Below are positions 30,178 through 37,801 of a DNA stretch of 43,973 nucleotides, piece by piece. The position numbers and the translations under genes were made by a program. The stretch spans positions 1 to 43,973 of the forward strand of contig JAAZKE010000023.1 of assembly GCA_012799995.1 (NCBI GenBank), written 5' to 3'. This stretch comes from Chloroflexota bacterium (GTDB lineage: Bacteria > Chloroflexota > Anaerolineae > Anaerolineales > Anaerolineaceae). The notes beneath the pieces are model-generated. The model was given only the letters and a program-made list of their open reading frames with translations. It ran no database searches and was not told the origin of the DNA. Numbering within the stretch: position 1 is the stretch's first letter; each line of letters starts with the position of its first letter.

Positions 30178-31152
30178 ATGATGCAAAGACCGATTTTGGA
30201 AGTTAAAAATCTCAGCACCACCTTTCACACCTTCCGTGGCGTTATTCACGCTGTCTCAGGAGTGAGTTTCCATTTGAATGAAGGTGAAATATTGGGAATT
30301 GTGGGCGAGTCCGGTTCAGGCAAAACTGTTGCCAATCTTTCATTGCTGCACCTGGTTGAAGGGGGTGTTGTGCAGGCGGATGTAATGCGTTATCAGGATA
30401 TTGACCTTTCTTCTCTCAAAGAAAAAGAGATGGAGAAGCTGCGCGGTGCTGAAATTTCGATGATCTTTCAGGATCCGATGTCCTCGCTCAATCCACTTTA
30501 CACAATTGGTCATCAAATTGAGGAAAGTTTAAAGCTTCACACGAAGTTGAATCGAAAAGAACGTCGTGCCCGCATGATTGATCTGTTATCTAAAGTGGGG
30601 ATCTCTGATCCTGAATCCCGCCTGAAATCGTACCCTTTCCAGTACAGTGGTGGAATGCGCCAACGGATCATCATTGCCATTGCCCTGGCTGTCAACCCGA
30701 AAATCATCATTGCTGATGAACCGACAACTGCCTTGGACGTTACAGTGCAGGCACAGGTGCTGCGATTGTTGACGGATTTGATTCACAACGAATCCAGATC
30801 GATGATTCTTATTACGCACGATTTGGGCGTGGTTTCCAAAACGACCGATCGCGTAGTAGTGATGTATGCCGGTAAAGCAATGGAAAGCGGTATTACCAAA
30901 GATGTGATTCACGAACCGATGCACCCGTATACCGATGGTTTGCTACGTTCAATTCCGCGGTTTCATGAGAATCAGGAACGCCTTTATCAAATTCCGGGGA
31001 TGGTACCGCGCGCTTATGACCTGCCGAAAGGGTGCAGGTTTGAACCGCGCTGCCCGAAAGCTCAACCGATTTGCAAAAACGAAGAACCGCCGGTTCGAAA
31101 AATGAGCAATGGCAGAGAGATTGCGTGCTTTTTCCCAATCTCCAAAGGATAG
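30178..31152 (+). CDS. dppD: Dipeptide/oligopeptide ABC transporter ATPase (DppD type)
   Basis: 324 residues. Walker A is GESGSGKT, signature QYSGGMRQRIIIA and Walker B IIIADEPTTALD. The oligopeptide C-terminal region (PKGCRFEPRCPKAQPIC) carries the Cys pattern common to this subgroup. It hydrolyses ATP for peptide import together with DppF. Confidence 0.95.
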   Translation: MMQRPILEVKNLSTTFHTFRGVIHAVSGVSFHLNEGEILGIVGESGSGKTVANLSLLHLVEGGVVQADVMRYQDIDLSSLKEKEMEKLRGAEISMIFQDPMSSLNPLYTIGHQIEESLKLHTKLNRKERRARMIDLLSKVGISDPESRLKSYPFQYSGGMRQRIIIAIALAVNPKIIIADEPTTALDVTVQAQVLRLLTDLIHNESRSMILITHDLGVVSKTTDRVVVMYAGKAMESGITKDVIHEPMHPYTDGLLRSIPRFHENQERLYQIPGMVPRAYDLPKGCRFEPRCPKAQPICKNEEPPVRKMSNGREIACFFPISKG

Positions 31153-31154
31153 GT

Positions 31155-32159
31155 ATGGAAAAGATTTTGGAAGTGAAAAATCTGGTCGTTGAATACCCGC
31201 TCAAATCAGGAATTCTTGACTTTAAGGTTTCCAAAAGCGGGATTTCGAGGTTAAGACCAGTTGTGCATGCTGTCAATGACGTGTCTTTTTCTATCAAACA
31301 GGGAGAGGTTTTTGCGCTGGTCGGGGAAAGTGGTTGTGGAAAATCAACAGTAGCAAAGGCGATTGTCAAGTTAATCGACAAGAAAAGCGGGCAAATCCTT
31401 TTCAGAGGAGATGAAACTTCAGCTGAAAACCAGGATTCTCTCAATGAATTCCGCAGAAATATCCAGATGATTTTTCAGGACCCTTATTCTTCGCTCAACC
31501 CGCGTCAAAAAGTGAAAGACATCATCGGTGAACCGATTGCCTATCATCGGATCAGACCGAACAAGGCCTCGGTACTGCAACTGGTAAGCGAGTTGATGGA
31601 AAAAGTGGGCTTGTCCAACGAAATGATGGAACGCTATCCGCATCAGTTCAGTGGAGGGCAACGCCAGCGTATTGGAATTGCGCGGGCTTTGTCGATGAAC
31701 CCCAGCCTGATTATTGCTGATGAGCCGGTTTCTGCATTGGATGTTTCAATCCAGGCGCAGATTCTGAATCTTCTGATGGATTTGAAAGATGAATTCAACT
31801 TATCCATTCTGATGATTGCGCATGATCTCTCGGTGGTGAAGCATATCAGTGATCGAATTGGCATTATGTATCTGGGAAAAATTGTCGAATCTGGGGAGAA
31901 GGATCAGATTTTTGCAGAACCAAAACATCCCTATACGCGGGCGTTGTTCTCTGCCATCCCGATCATTGAAGATACCAATCCTTATGATCCCATTGAAATA
32001 ATTGGTGAAGTGCCCAGCGCCCGGATGTTGCCCAGCGGTTGTTTTTATCACACACGTTGTCCGCTTGCAGACGAAAAGTGCATAGCGATGCATCCGGAGC
32101 TGGTTGATATCGATGACGATCATTTTGTGAGTTGTTACCATTGGCAAAAGCAATTTTAA
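31155..32159 (+). CDS. dppF: Dipeptide/oligopeptide ABC transporter ATPase (DppF type)
   Basis: 334 residues from ATG 31155, 2 bases after the dppD stop; a longer frame from 31071 would lie inside dppD. AAAGGATAGGT supplies the ribosome binding site. Walker A is GESGCGKST, signature FSGGQRQRIGIARAL and Walker B LIIADEPVSALD. The C-terminal CFYHTRCPLADEKC belongs to the oligo_HPY-type extension. It partners DppD. Confidence 0.95.
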   Translation: MEKILEVKNLVVEYPLKSGILDFKVSKSGISRLRPVVHAVNDVSFSIKQGEVFALVGESGCGKSTVAKAIVKLIDKKSGQILFRGDETSAENQDSLNEFRRNIQMIFQDPYSSLNPRQKVKDIIGEPIAYHRIRPNKASVLQLVSELMEKVGLSNEMMERYPHQFSGGQRQRIGIARALSMNPSLIIADEPVSALDVSIQAQILNLLMDLKDEFNLSILMIAHDLSVVKHISDRIGIMYLGKIVESGEKDQIFAEPKHPYTRALFSAIPIIEDTNPYDPIEIIGEVPSARMLPSGCFYHTRCPLADEKCIAMHPELVDIDDDHFVSCYHWQKQF

Positions 32160-32179
32160 TTTTTATAAAGGAGTACGTA

Positions 32180-33727
32180 ATGAAAAAAAGTTTGTTGTTA
32201 ATCCTCGCAGTTCTTATTTTGATCCCTCTGGGCGTCGTTTCAGCTCAAAATGGGGAAACCCTGGTTGTAGCGCTGGGGTCAGACAGCCTGACTTTTGACC
32301 CGCTTAACTATGACGAAGAAGTGACCAATGAAGTCAATTTGCATATTTTTGAAACGTTGGTTTTCAATGACACCGACCTGAATTCTGTACCTGCTTTGGC
32401 AGAATCATGGGAACAGATTGAAGATACCGTTTGGCGTTTTTATTTGCGACAGGGCGTCAAATTCAGCAATGGTAACGATTTCAACGCTGATGATGTGGTC
32501 TACACAATCACCCGAGCTAAAACCTGGGAACAATCACAGTATAAAGGTGATACCTCTGCCATCAAAGAAGCGGTTAAAGTTGACGATTATACCGTTGACC
32601 TGGTTACCAACTTTGCTTACTCAATTCTGCCCGCAAACCTGAAATCCCTGATGATGATGGACAAAGAATCATCCGAGAATGCTGACCCGAAAGACCTGGC
32701 AGAAAATCCGGTTGGAACAGGAAAATACATTTTGGTTGACTATGTTCGTGAAGACCATATTGATCTGGTAGCAAATCCCAATTACTGGGGGGAGAAACCT
32801 GAGATCCAGTCAGTTCGGTTCCGCCCGATCACAAATCCTGCCACACGAACAGCTGCTCTTTTGAGCGGTGAAGTAGACCTCGCAGTCGATATTTCGAGCC
32901 GCGATGTGGAAAAGGTCAACAGTAGTAACGTTGCGACCATCCTTCAGGCTCCCGCGCTACGCATCATCTACCTGAATATTGATGGTTGGTCAGATCAGAA
33001 CAAGGGTGTTGAACCTCAGGACGCATTCAAAGATGTTCGTGTTCGCCAGGCGATCTATCACGCGATTGATGAAGAAACCATCATCAAAAATGTTATGAAC
33101 GGAAATGCCTATATCGCAACTGGCCCAATCCCAACCGGTTACAATGGCTCCGCTTCGGGCGTGGAACGCTATCCTTATGATCCGGAAAAAGCAATGGCAC
33201 TGTTGAAAGAAGCCGGGATGGAAAACAAAATCACGGTAACCCTCGATTCTCCGAACGACCGCTACGTCAACGATGGTCAAATCGCTGAAGCAGTTGCCGG
33301 TTACCTCGAAAAAGTTGGTATCACCGTCAACCTGAACCTGCAGCCAAAATCATTGTTCTTCGACTATGTTGCTGTTGACAAATACAATACCAGCTTAAGT
33401 CTGGGCGGTTGGTATGACGGCACCGGCGAAGGTGCAATCATTTTGAAGAGTATGTTCTACTCCTTTGGTAAGAAAGCTGGTTATGGAACTGGCAACCGCG
33501 GTCATTTCTCCAACGAAAAGTTTGACGAACTGATCGACGAAGCGCTGGTAACAGTTGACGCTGAAGCACGTGCAAAACTGGTTGAGGAAGCAGCTGTCAT
33601 CCTGAATAATGAAGTAGGCTTCATTCCGCTTCATTACCAGCAGGATATCTATGGTGTCAATAACCGTGTAACCTTTGAACCAATGAGAAATAAACACATT
33701 TACGCTTGGAGGTTTTCCTTCAAGTAA
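32180..33727 (+). CDS. dppA: Peptide ABC transporter substrate-binding protein
   Basis: 515 residues from ATG 32180, with AAGGAG upstream. It has an SPase I-type signal (likely cleavage after A22, VSAQN) with no lipobox, then an SBP_bac_5 domain: LVVALGSDSLTFDPLNYDEE, WRFYLRQGVKFSNGNDFNADDVVYT (residues near 85-110) and VRQAIYHAIDEE. It captures di- or oligopeptides outside the membrane for DppBCDF. It is the last gene in the block, followed by a hairpin. The symbol is shared in the literature with the unrelated M55 peptidase. Confidence 0.93.
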   Translation: MKKSLLLILAVLILIPLGVVSAQNGETLVVALGSDSLTFDPLNYDEEVTNEVNLHIFETLVFNDTDLNSVPALAESWEQIEDTVWRFYLRQGVKFSNGNDFNADDVVYTITRAKTWEQSQYKGDTSAIKEAVKVDDYTVDLVTNFAYSILPANLKSLMMMDKESSENADPKDLAENPVGTGKYILVDYVREDHIDLVANPNYWGEKPEIQSVRFRPITNPATRTAALLSGEVDLAVDISSRDVEKVNSSNVATILQAPALRIIYLNIDGWSDQNKGVEPQDAFKDVRVRQAIYHAIDEETIIKNVMNGNAYIATGPIPTGYNGSASGVERYPYDPEKAMALLKEAGMENKITVTLDSPNDRYVNDGQIAEAVAGYLEKVGITVNLNLQPKSLFFDYVAVDKYNTSLSLGGWYDGTGEGAIILKSMFYSFGKKAGYGTGNRGHFSNEKFDELIDEALVTVDAEARAKLVEEAAVILNNEVGFIPLHYQQDIYGVNNRVTFEPMRNKHIYAWRFSFK

Positions 33728-33737
33728 TCATACGTAT

Positions 33738-33766
33738 AGGGGGCGGCCATTTATTGGCCGCCCCCT
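33738..33766. terminator. GC-rich hairpin ending the peptide operon
   Basis: 12-base perfect stem AGGGGGCGGCCA/TGGCCGCCCCCT with a 5-base loop. No T-run follows, so termination strength is uncertain. Confidence 0.6.
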
Positions 33767-33919
33767 GGTCATTTAATTGAAATCTTGTTCTACAAAACGG
33801 TCAATCGCGGACTCGGTAAAATCACGTTGTTCGGGCAATATGATACAATTTTTTTGACATCTTATTTTCTGGCAACTGATCGTAAACAAACAACCTATTT
33901 GTACTTTTCAGGCACTACA

Positions 33920-33945
33920 CTCGTTCTGGCGCTGACCTGAACGAG
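33920..33945 (+). promoter_or_regulatory. Leader hairpin before aapJ
   Basis: CTCGTTCTGG/CCTGAACGAG with one mismatch and a 6-base loop. An alternative pairing TTCAGG (33907-33912) with CCTGAA (33936-33941) would compete with it. A TTGACA at 33854-33859 is a -35 candidate, but no convincing -10 is seen. The 241-base gap between dppA and aapJ holds nothing else recognised. Confidence 0.4.
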
Positions 33946-33968
33946 CAAAGAAAAAACAGGAGATAAAA

Positions 33969-35009
33969 ATGAAAAAGTTCTTTTTAGTATTGACGGTTTT
34001 TGCGCTGCTTTTCGGTGTCGTCAGCACCTTTGCGCAAGATACCCAGTCAGTGGTCACCAGTGACACCCTCCAAGTTGTCCGTGATCGCGGTGTGTTGAAA
34101 TGCAGCACCAGCTCGACGCTGCCCGGATTTGGATTTTTGAACGCTGATGGTTCTATCAGTGGTTTTGATGTCGAGTTATGCCAGGCTGTCGCTGCTGCCA
34201 CACTCGGCGACAAGACCAAGTTCGAATTACGCCCAACGACAGGTGCGGATCGCTTCCCGGTTCTTCAGTCCGGCGAAATTGATCTTGGCTTCAACACCAC
34301 CACCTTCACAATCAGCCGTGACACTTCCCTGGGTTTTAACTTTTCCCCGCCATATTTCTATGATGGCCAGGGCATTATGGTTCGTGTAGACAGCGGAATC
34401 GACTCGCTGGCTGATATGGACGGCAAATCAATCTGTGCACAGTCCGGTACTACCACTGAGAAAAACATTTCTGACGCTGCCCGCCGACATGGTATTGACC
34501 TGGAAGTGTTGGTTTACACGGAAATGAACCAGATCCGCGAAACCTACCTTGCTGGTCGCTGTGATGGCTATACCACTGACCAGTCGGAATTAATTGGCTA
34601 CCATGCGATTATGGATAACCCCGATCAGCATAAGATTCTGCCTGATGTCGTCTCCAAAGAGCCGCTGGCAATATATGTCCGACATGGCGATGACAACTGG
34701 TTTGACATTATGAACTGGACCTTCTACTGCATGGTTGGCGCGGAAGAGCTCGAAGTAACCTCAGAAAACGTTGATGAAATGCTCACTTCTGAGAACCCGG
34801 TTGTTTTAGCGATGCTCGGCGTTGAAGGCGAACTCGGCAAACCGATGGGCTTGAACAATGACTGGTGCTACCAGGTAATCAAGCAGGTCGGGAACTATGG
34901 CGAAGTCTTCTCTCGCAACCTCGGTCCTGATTCCCCGCTGAAACTGGAACGCGGATTGAACGATCTCTGGAATCGCGGCGGACTGCTGTATGCTCCGCCA
35001 ATGCGCTAA
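33969..35009 (+). CDS. aapJ: General L-amino acid ABC transporter binding protein (AapJ/BztA type)
   Basis: 346 residues with signal peptide (likely cleavage after A22, TFAQD) and no lipobox. The mature protein is an SBP_bac_3 fold of the AapJ subgroup: LQVVRDRGVLKCSTSSTLPG at the start, TTGADRFPVLQSGEIDL, and lobe 2 with SICAQSGTTTEKN and AGRCDGYTTDQSELIG. The two Cys of lobe 2 are conserved in the subgroup. It ends LNDLWNRGGLLYAPPMR. It binds a range of amino acids for AapQMP. Unlike standard aap operons, an alanine racemase gene follows it before aapQ. Confidence 0.94.
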   Translation: MKKFFLVLTVFALLFGVVSTFAQDTQSVVTSDTLQVVRDRGVLKCSTSSTLPGFGFLNADGSISGFDVELCQAVAAATLGDKTKFELRPTTGADRFPVLQSGEIDLGFNTTTFTISRDTSLGFNFSPPYFYDGQGIMVRVDSGIDSLADMDGKSICAQSGTTTEKNISDAARRHGIDLEVLVYTEMNQIRETYLAGRCDGYTTDQSELIGYHAIMDNPDQHKILPDVVSKEPLAIYVRHGDDNWFDIMNWTFYCMVGAEELEVTSENVDEMLTSENPVVLAMLGVEGELGKPMGLNNDWCYQVIKQVGNYGEVFSRNLGPDSPLKLERGLNDLWNRGGLLYAPPMR

Positions 35010-35023
35010 GTTTAGTTAAAAAA

Positions 35024-35057
35024 CGGACCAGTTATAGAAGAGTCTGTAACTGGTCCG
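35024..35057 (+). terminator. Hairpin between aapJ and alr
   Basis: 14-base stem (CGGACCAGTTATAG with CTGTAACTGGTCCG, one wobble), 6-base loop, no T-tract. It ends 3 bases before the first possible alr start codon, so it could limit read-through or mask alr translation. Confidence 0.55.
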
Positions 35058-35060
35058 GAA

Positions 35061-36182
35061 ATGGATAAAAATACAACAATGGCTGAGTTCCTCCCAACCT
35101 GGGTTGAAGTAGATCTGGCTGCAGTCGCCGATAACTTACGCGCGGTTAAAGAGATGTGCGGAACCGCGCTGATGGCTGTTGTCAAGGCGAATGCTTATGG
35201 TCATGGGACGTTGCCAATCGCTCAGACAGTTGAAAAAGCCGGGGCGGATGCCATTGGAATTACACATCTGGATGATGGCATTGCGATGCGTGATGCGGGC
35301 ATTAAAATACCGATCTTATTAGTAGGAGGGGTTTTTAAGGAAGAAATAAAACCTGCCCTGACACATCAGATCACGCTGCCATTGGTCGATCGAACGATTC
35401 TGCCTGCTATCTCCGCAGCTGCCAAAGCTTTGGGTCAAACGCTCCAGGTGCATTTGAAAATTGATACCGGTCTGGGTCGATTTGGTATCTTTCCGGAAGA
35501 AATTCCAGCTCTGATGGCGGAAATCCGGGAGCACCAAAACATTGAGATTGAAGGGGTTTGTACCCATTTTGCGATGTCAGATGTCAAGGATGATCCACTG
35601 AATGAACTGCAGATGGAGCGATTTGAGCAGGCGCTTGAATCTCTGAAAATCCTTGGTGTACAACCTAAGTGGATCCACGCGGCAAGTTCCGCGACTGCTT
35701 ATTATTATCCACAAATGCGCTACAATATGGTGCGCATCAGTGAGTCGCTATTAGGGATGGGAACCGGTAGTGAAGACTACCCATTTCCAGAAAATCTTAA
35801 ACGTACCATTACCTGGAAATCACGTCTGATTTCGGTGAAACGATATCCAGCAGGATGGGGAATCAGTTACGGACAAAAGTACCACACTGCTGAAGATGAG
35901 TGGATCGGGATCGTTCCGGTTGGTCATGGACAGGGTTATCATCGGGCTGATTGCAACAAAGTCCTGATTGATGGAAAAAGAATGAAGGCAGTTGGAAATG
36001 TTTGTATCGACCAGTTTATGGTCTCGCTGCCAAAGTATTATGAACCCGGCACAGAAGTGGTTTTACTCGGAAAACAGGGAACGGAAGAGATTCTGCCTGA
36101 AGATTTACGAGCCTGTTGGAAAGTTCCGCTTTCTAATGCGCATATGATTGATCGGACAATTCCACGGGTATATCGAGAATGA
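35061..36182 (+). CDS. alr: Alanine racemase
   Basis: 373 residues from ATG 35061; ATG 35079 (residue 7) is equally possible and neither has a clear ribosome binding site. It is a fold-type III PLP enzyme with the PLP lysine K42 in AVVKANAYGHGT, DTGLGRFG, and the second catalytic base Tyr270 in GISYGQKYHT. GNVCIDQFMV lies near the C-terminus. The usual RPGIxLYG box reads VRISESLLGMG, a deviation. It interconverts L- and D-alanine, feeding ddl. Its place between aapJ and aapQ is unusual; substrates other than alanine are possible. Confidence 0.9.
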   Translation: MDKNTTMAEFLPTWVEVDLAAVADNLRAVKEMCGTALMAVVKANAYGHGTLPIAQTVEKAGADAIGITHLDDGIAMRDAGIKIPILLVGGVFKEEIKPALTHQITLPLVDRTILPAISAAAKALGQTLQVHLKIDTGLGRFGIFPEEIPALMAEIREHQNIEIEGVCTHFAMSDVKDDPLNELQMERFEQALESLKILGVQPKWIHAASSATAYYYPQMRYNMVRISESLLGMGTGSEDYPFPENLKRTITWKSRLISVKRYPAGWGISYGQKYHTAEDEWIGIVPVGHGQGYHRADCNKVLIDGKRMKAVGNVCIDQFMVSLPKYYEPGTEVVLLGKQGTEEILPEDLRACWKVPLSNAHMIDRTIPRVYRE

Positions 36183-36195
36183 GAAGGTGGTATCG

Positions 36196-37800
36196 ATGAT
36201 ATTTCGCAGAAAAAAAGAAGCTTCAAATCAGATTCCTTTTTGGCGCGATATTCGGGTCTTTGGGATTATCGGACAGATTCTGTTTATCCTGCTGATCTTT
36301 CTTTTCTTCCGTACCATCGGTTCCAATTTTATTACTAATATCGGGAAACTGGGGCGTGCCCAATTCATTTGTCAGGATGGCTCCTATAACCTGAAGTGTG
36401 CGTTTGATTTCATGCGCACACCAGCCGGGTTTGGGATTGCTGAATCTGTGATTCCTTATGAAGTTACCGATTCATACTGGCAGGCTTTGAAGGTTGGCTT
36501 ATTTAATACGCTCAAAGTTTCGCTCCTTGCGATTCTGTTCTCAACCATCATAGGTGTGGTTGTAGGTATCGCACGGTTGTCGAATAACTGGCTCATTAAG
36601 AACGTTGCCCGTTGGTACGTGGAAATCATTCGAAATACGCCATTATTGGTCCAGATTGTGTTCATCTATTTTGTCGTCTTTTTGACCATGCCTTCGGTAA
36701 ACGAATCCTTGCAACCGCTAGGACTTCCCATATTCCTTTCGCGCAGAGCCATGGTTTTTCCCGCTGTTCGATTGATGCCTTCTTCCGCATGGATTATTGC
36801 CTTTATCGTTTTGGGATTAATTCAATTTCAGATCTCCTATCGGAAATTCAGCGAATCAAGCGCGCGCAAGCATAAGCAATCGCACGCTTTTCGAAATGCC
36901 GGATTGATATTTCTGTTAATTGTCGGAATTGGCATCCTGATCGCAAATTCGCGAACCAGTTCTCAGTCAATTCTGGTCGCTGATTCTACCAGGATTAATT
37001 CCTGTCAGGATATTGAAGCCTATGCGCTGCGCAAAGCAGGAGTTGCCAATATCGCTGATCTGCAAAAGCTGGAGGCTGAAAAGCTGACTGAAGTATCGAT
37101 CAAGATTTGTACAGTCAACGGCACCAGTTCCGAATCCAATTTAGTCAGCTGGCTCCAGAAAAAGAAAATTCCTTTTTCTGTGGTGAAGCGTTCTTCCACG
37201 GTGACGCAAGCCCTGAACAGTTATGAAAAAGGTGATTGTGACATGTTGGCAGCCCCAATAAATCTGATCGCTGGTGAAAAGGCGTCCCTGACGGATCATC
37301 AGAAGCACTTGCTGCTGCCTTTCCCGGAATCGCCGGTTTTGTTGGATCGCCCCCGCATTGAAAATGCACGGGTGGTTGGCGGGATGTCGTTCTCACCGGA
37401 ATTTGCCGGATTGCTGCTGGGTCTTTCCTTTTACGCTGGGGCGTTTATTGCTGAAATTGTACGCGCCGGAATTCAGGCAATTCCCAAAGGTCAATTTGAG
37501 GCAGCGACTGCACTTGGTCTTACCGAATGGCAGAAACTGCGTCTGGTGATCTTACCTCAATCATTGCGTGTGATCATTCCGCCCTTGATTTCGGAATACC
37601 TGGGGACGATAAAAGATTCGAGTCTTGGGATTGCGATTGGATATCCGGATTTGTATAATGTCGCCTCAACAACGCTCAATCAGAGCGGCAGGTCACTTCA
37701 GGTTATCCTGATCATTATGGTTGTCTATCTGACCTTGAGCCTGATTACTTCGGCGATCCTCAACTGGTACAACAATAAAATTCGCTTTGTGGAGAAATAA
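36196..37800 (+). CDS. aapQ: Amino acid ABC transporter permease AapQ with internal binding-protein-like insert
   Basis: 534 residues from ATG 36196 (AGAAGGTGG upstream); known AapQ/BztB proteins are about 400. It has five predicted helices (about 22-42, 103-125, 148-166, 197-213, 234-251). A large insert follows (about 253-388), then the conserved core GGMSFSPEFAGLLLGLSFYAG, the EAA loop AIPKGQFEAATALGLTEWQK and the last helices. With a cytoplasmic N-terminus the insert is outside, since the EAA loop after the next helix must be inside. Insert residues 302-361 resemble AapJ lobe 2 (IC-x3-GT-x2-E-x-N and GDCD), including both Cys (C305, C348). Confidence 0.9.
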   Translation: MIFRRKKEASNQIPFWRDIRVFGIIGQILFILLIFLFFRTIGSNFITNIGKLGRAQFICQDGSYNLKCAFDFMRTPAGFGIAESVIPYEVTDSYWQALKVGLFNTLKVSLLAILFSTIIGVVVGIARLSNNWLIKNVARWYVEIIRNTPLLVQIVFIYFVVFLTMPSVNESLQPLGLPIFLSRRAMVFPAVRLMPSSAWIIAFIVLGLIQFQISYRKFSESSARKHKQSHAFRNAGLIFLLIVGIGILIANSRTSSQSILVADSTRINSCQDIEAYALRKAGVANIADLQKLEAEKLTEVSIKICTVNGTSSESNLVSWLQKKKIPFSVVKRSSTVTQALNSYEKGDCDMLAAPINLIAGEKASLTDHQKHLLLPFPESPVLLDRPRIENARVVGGMSFSPEFAGLLLGLSFYAGAFIAEIVRAGIQAIPKGQFEAATALGLTEWQKLRLVILPQSLRVIIPPLISEYLGTIKDSSLGIAIGYPDLYNVASTTLNQSGRSLQVILIIMVVYLTLSLITSAILNWYNNKIRFVEK

Positions 37801-37801
37801 G

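Noticed and set aside
30893..31444. 183-residue minus-strand frame across the dppD/dppF junction
   Set aside because: Antisense to two conserved ATPase genes with clear motifs.
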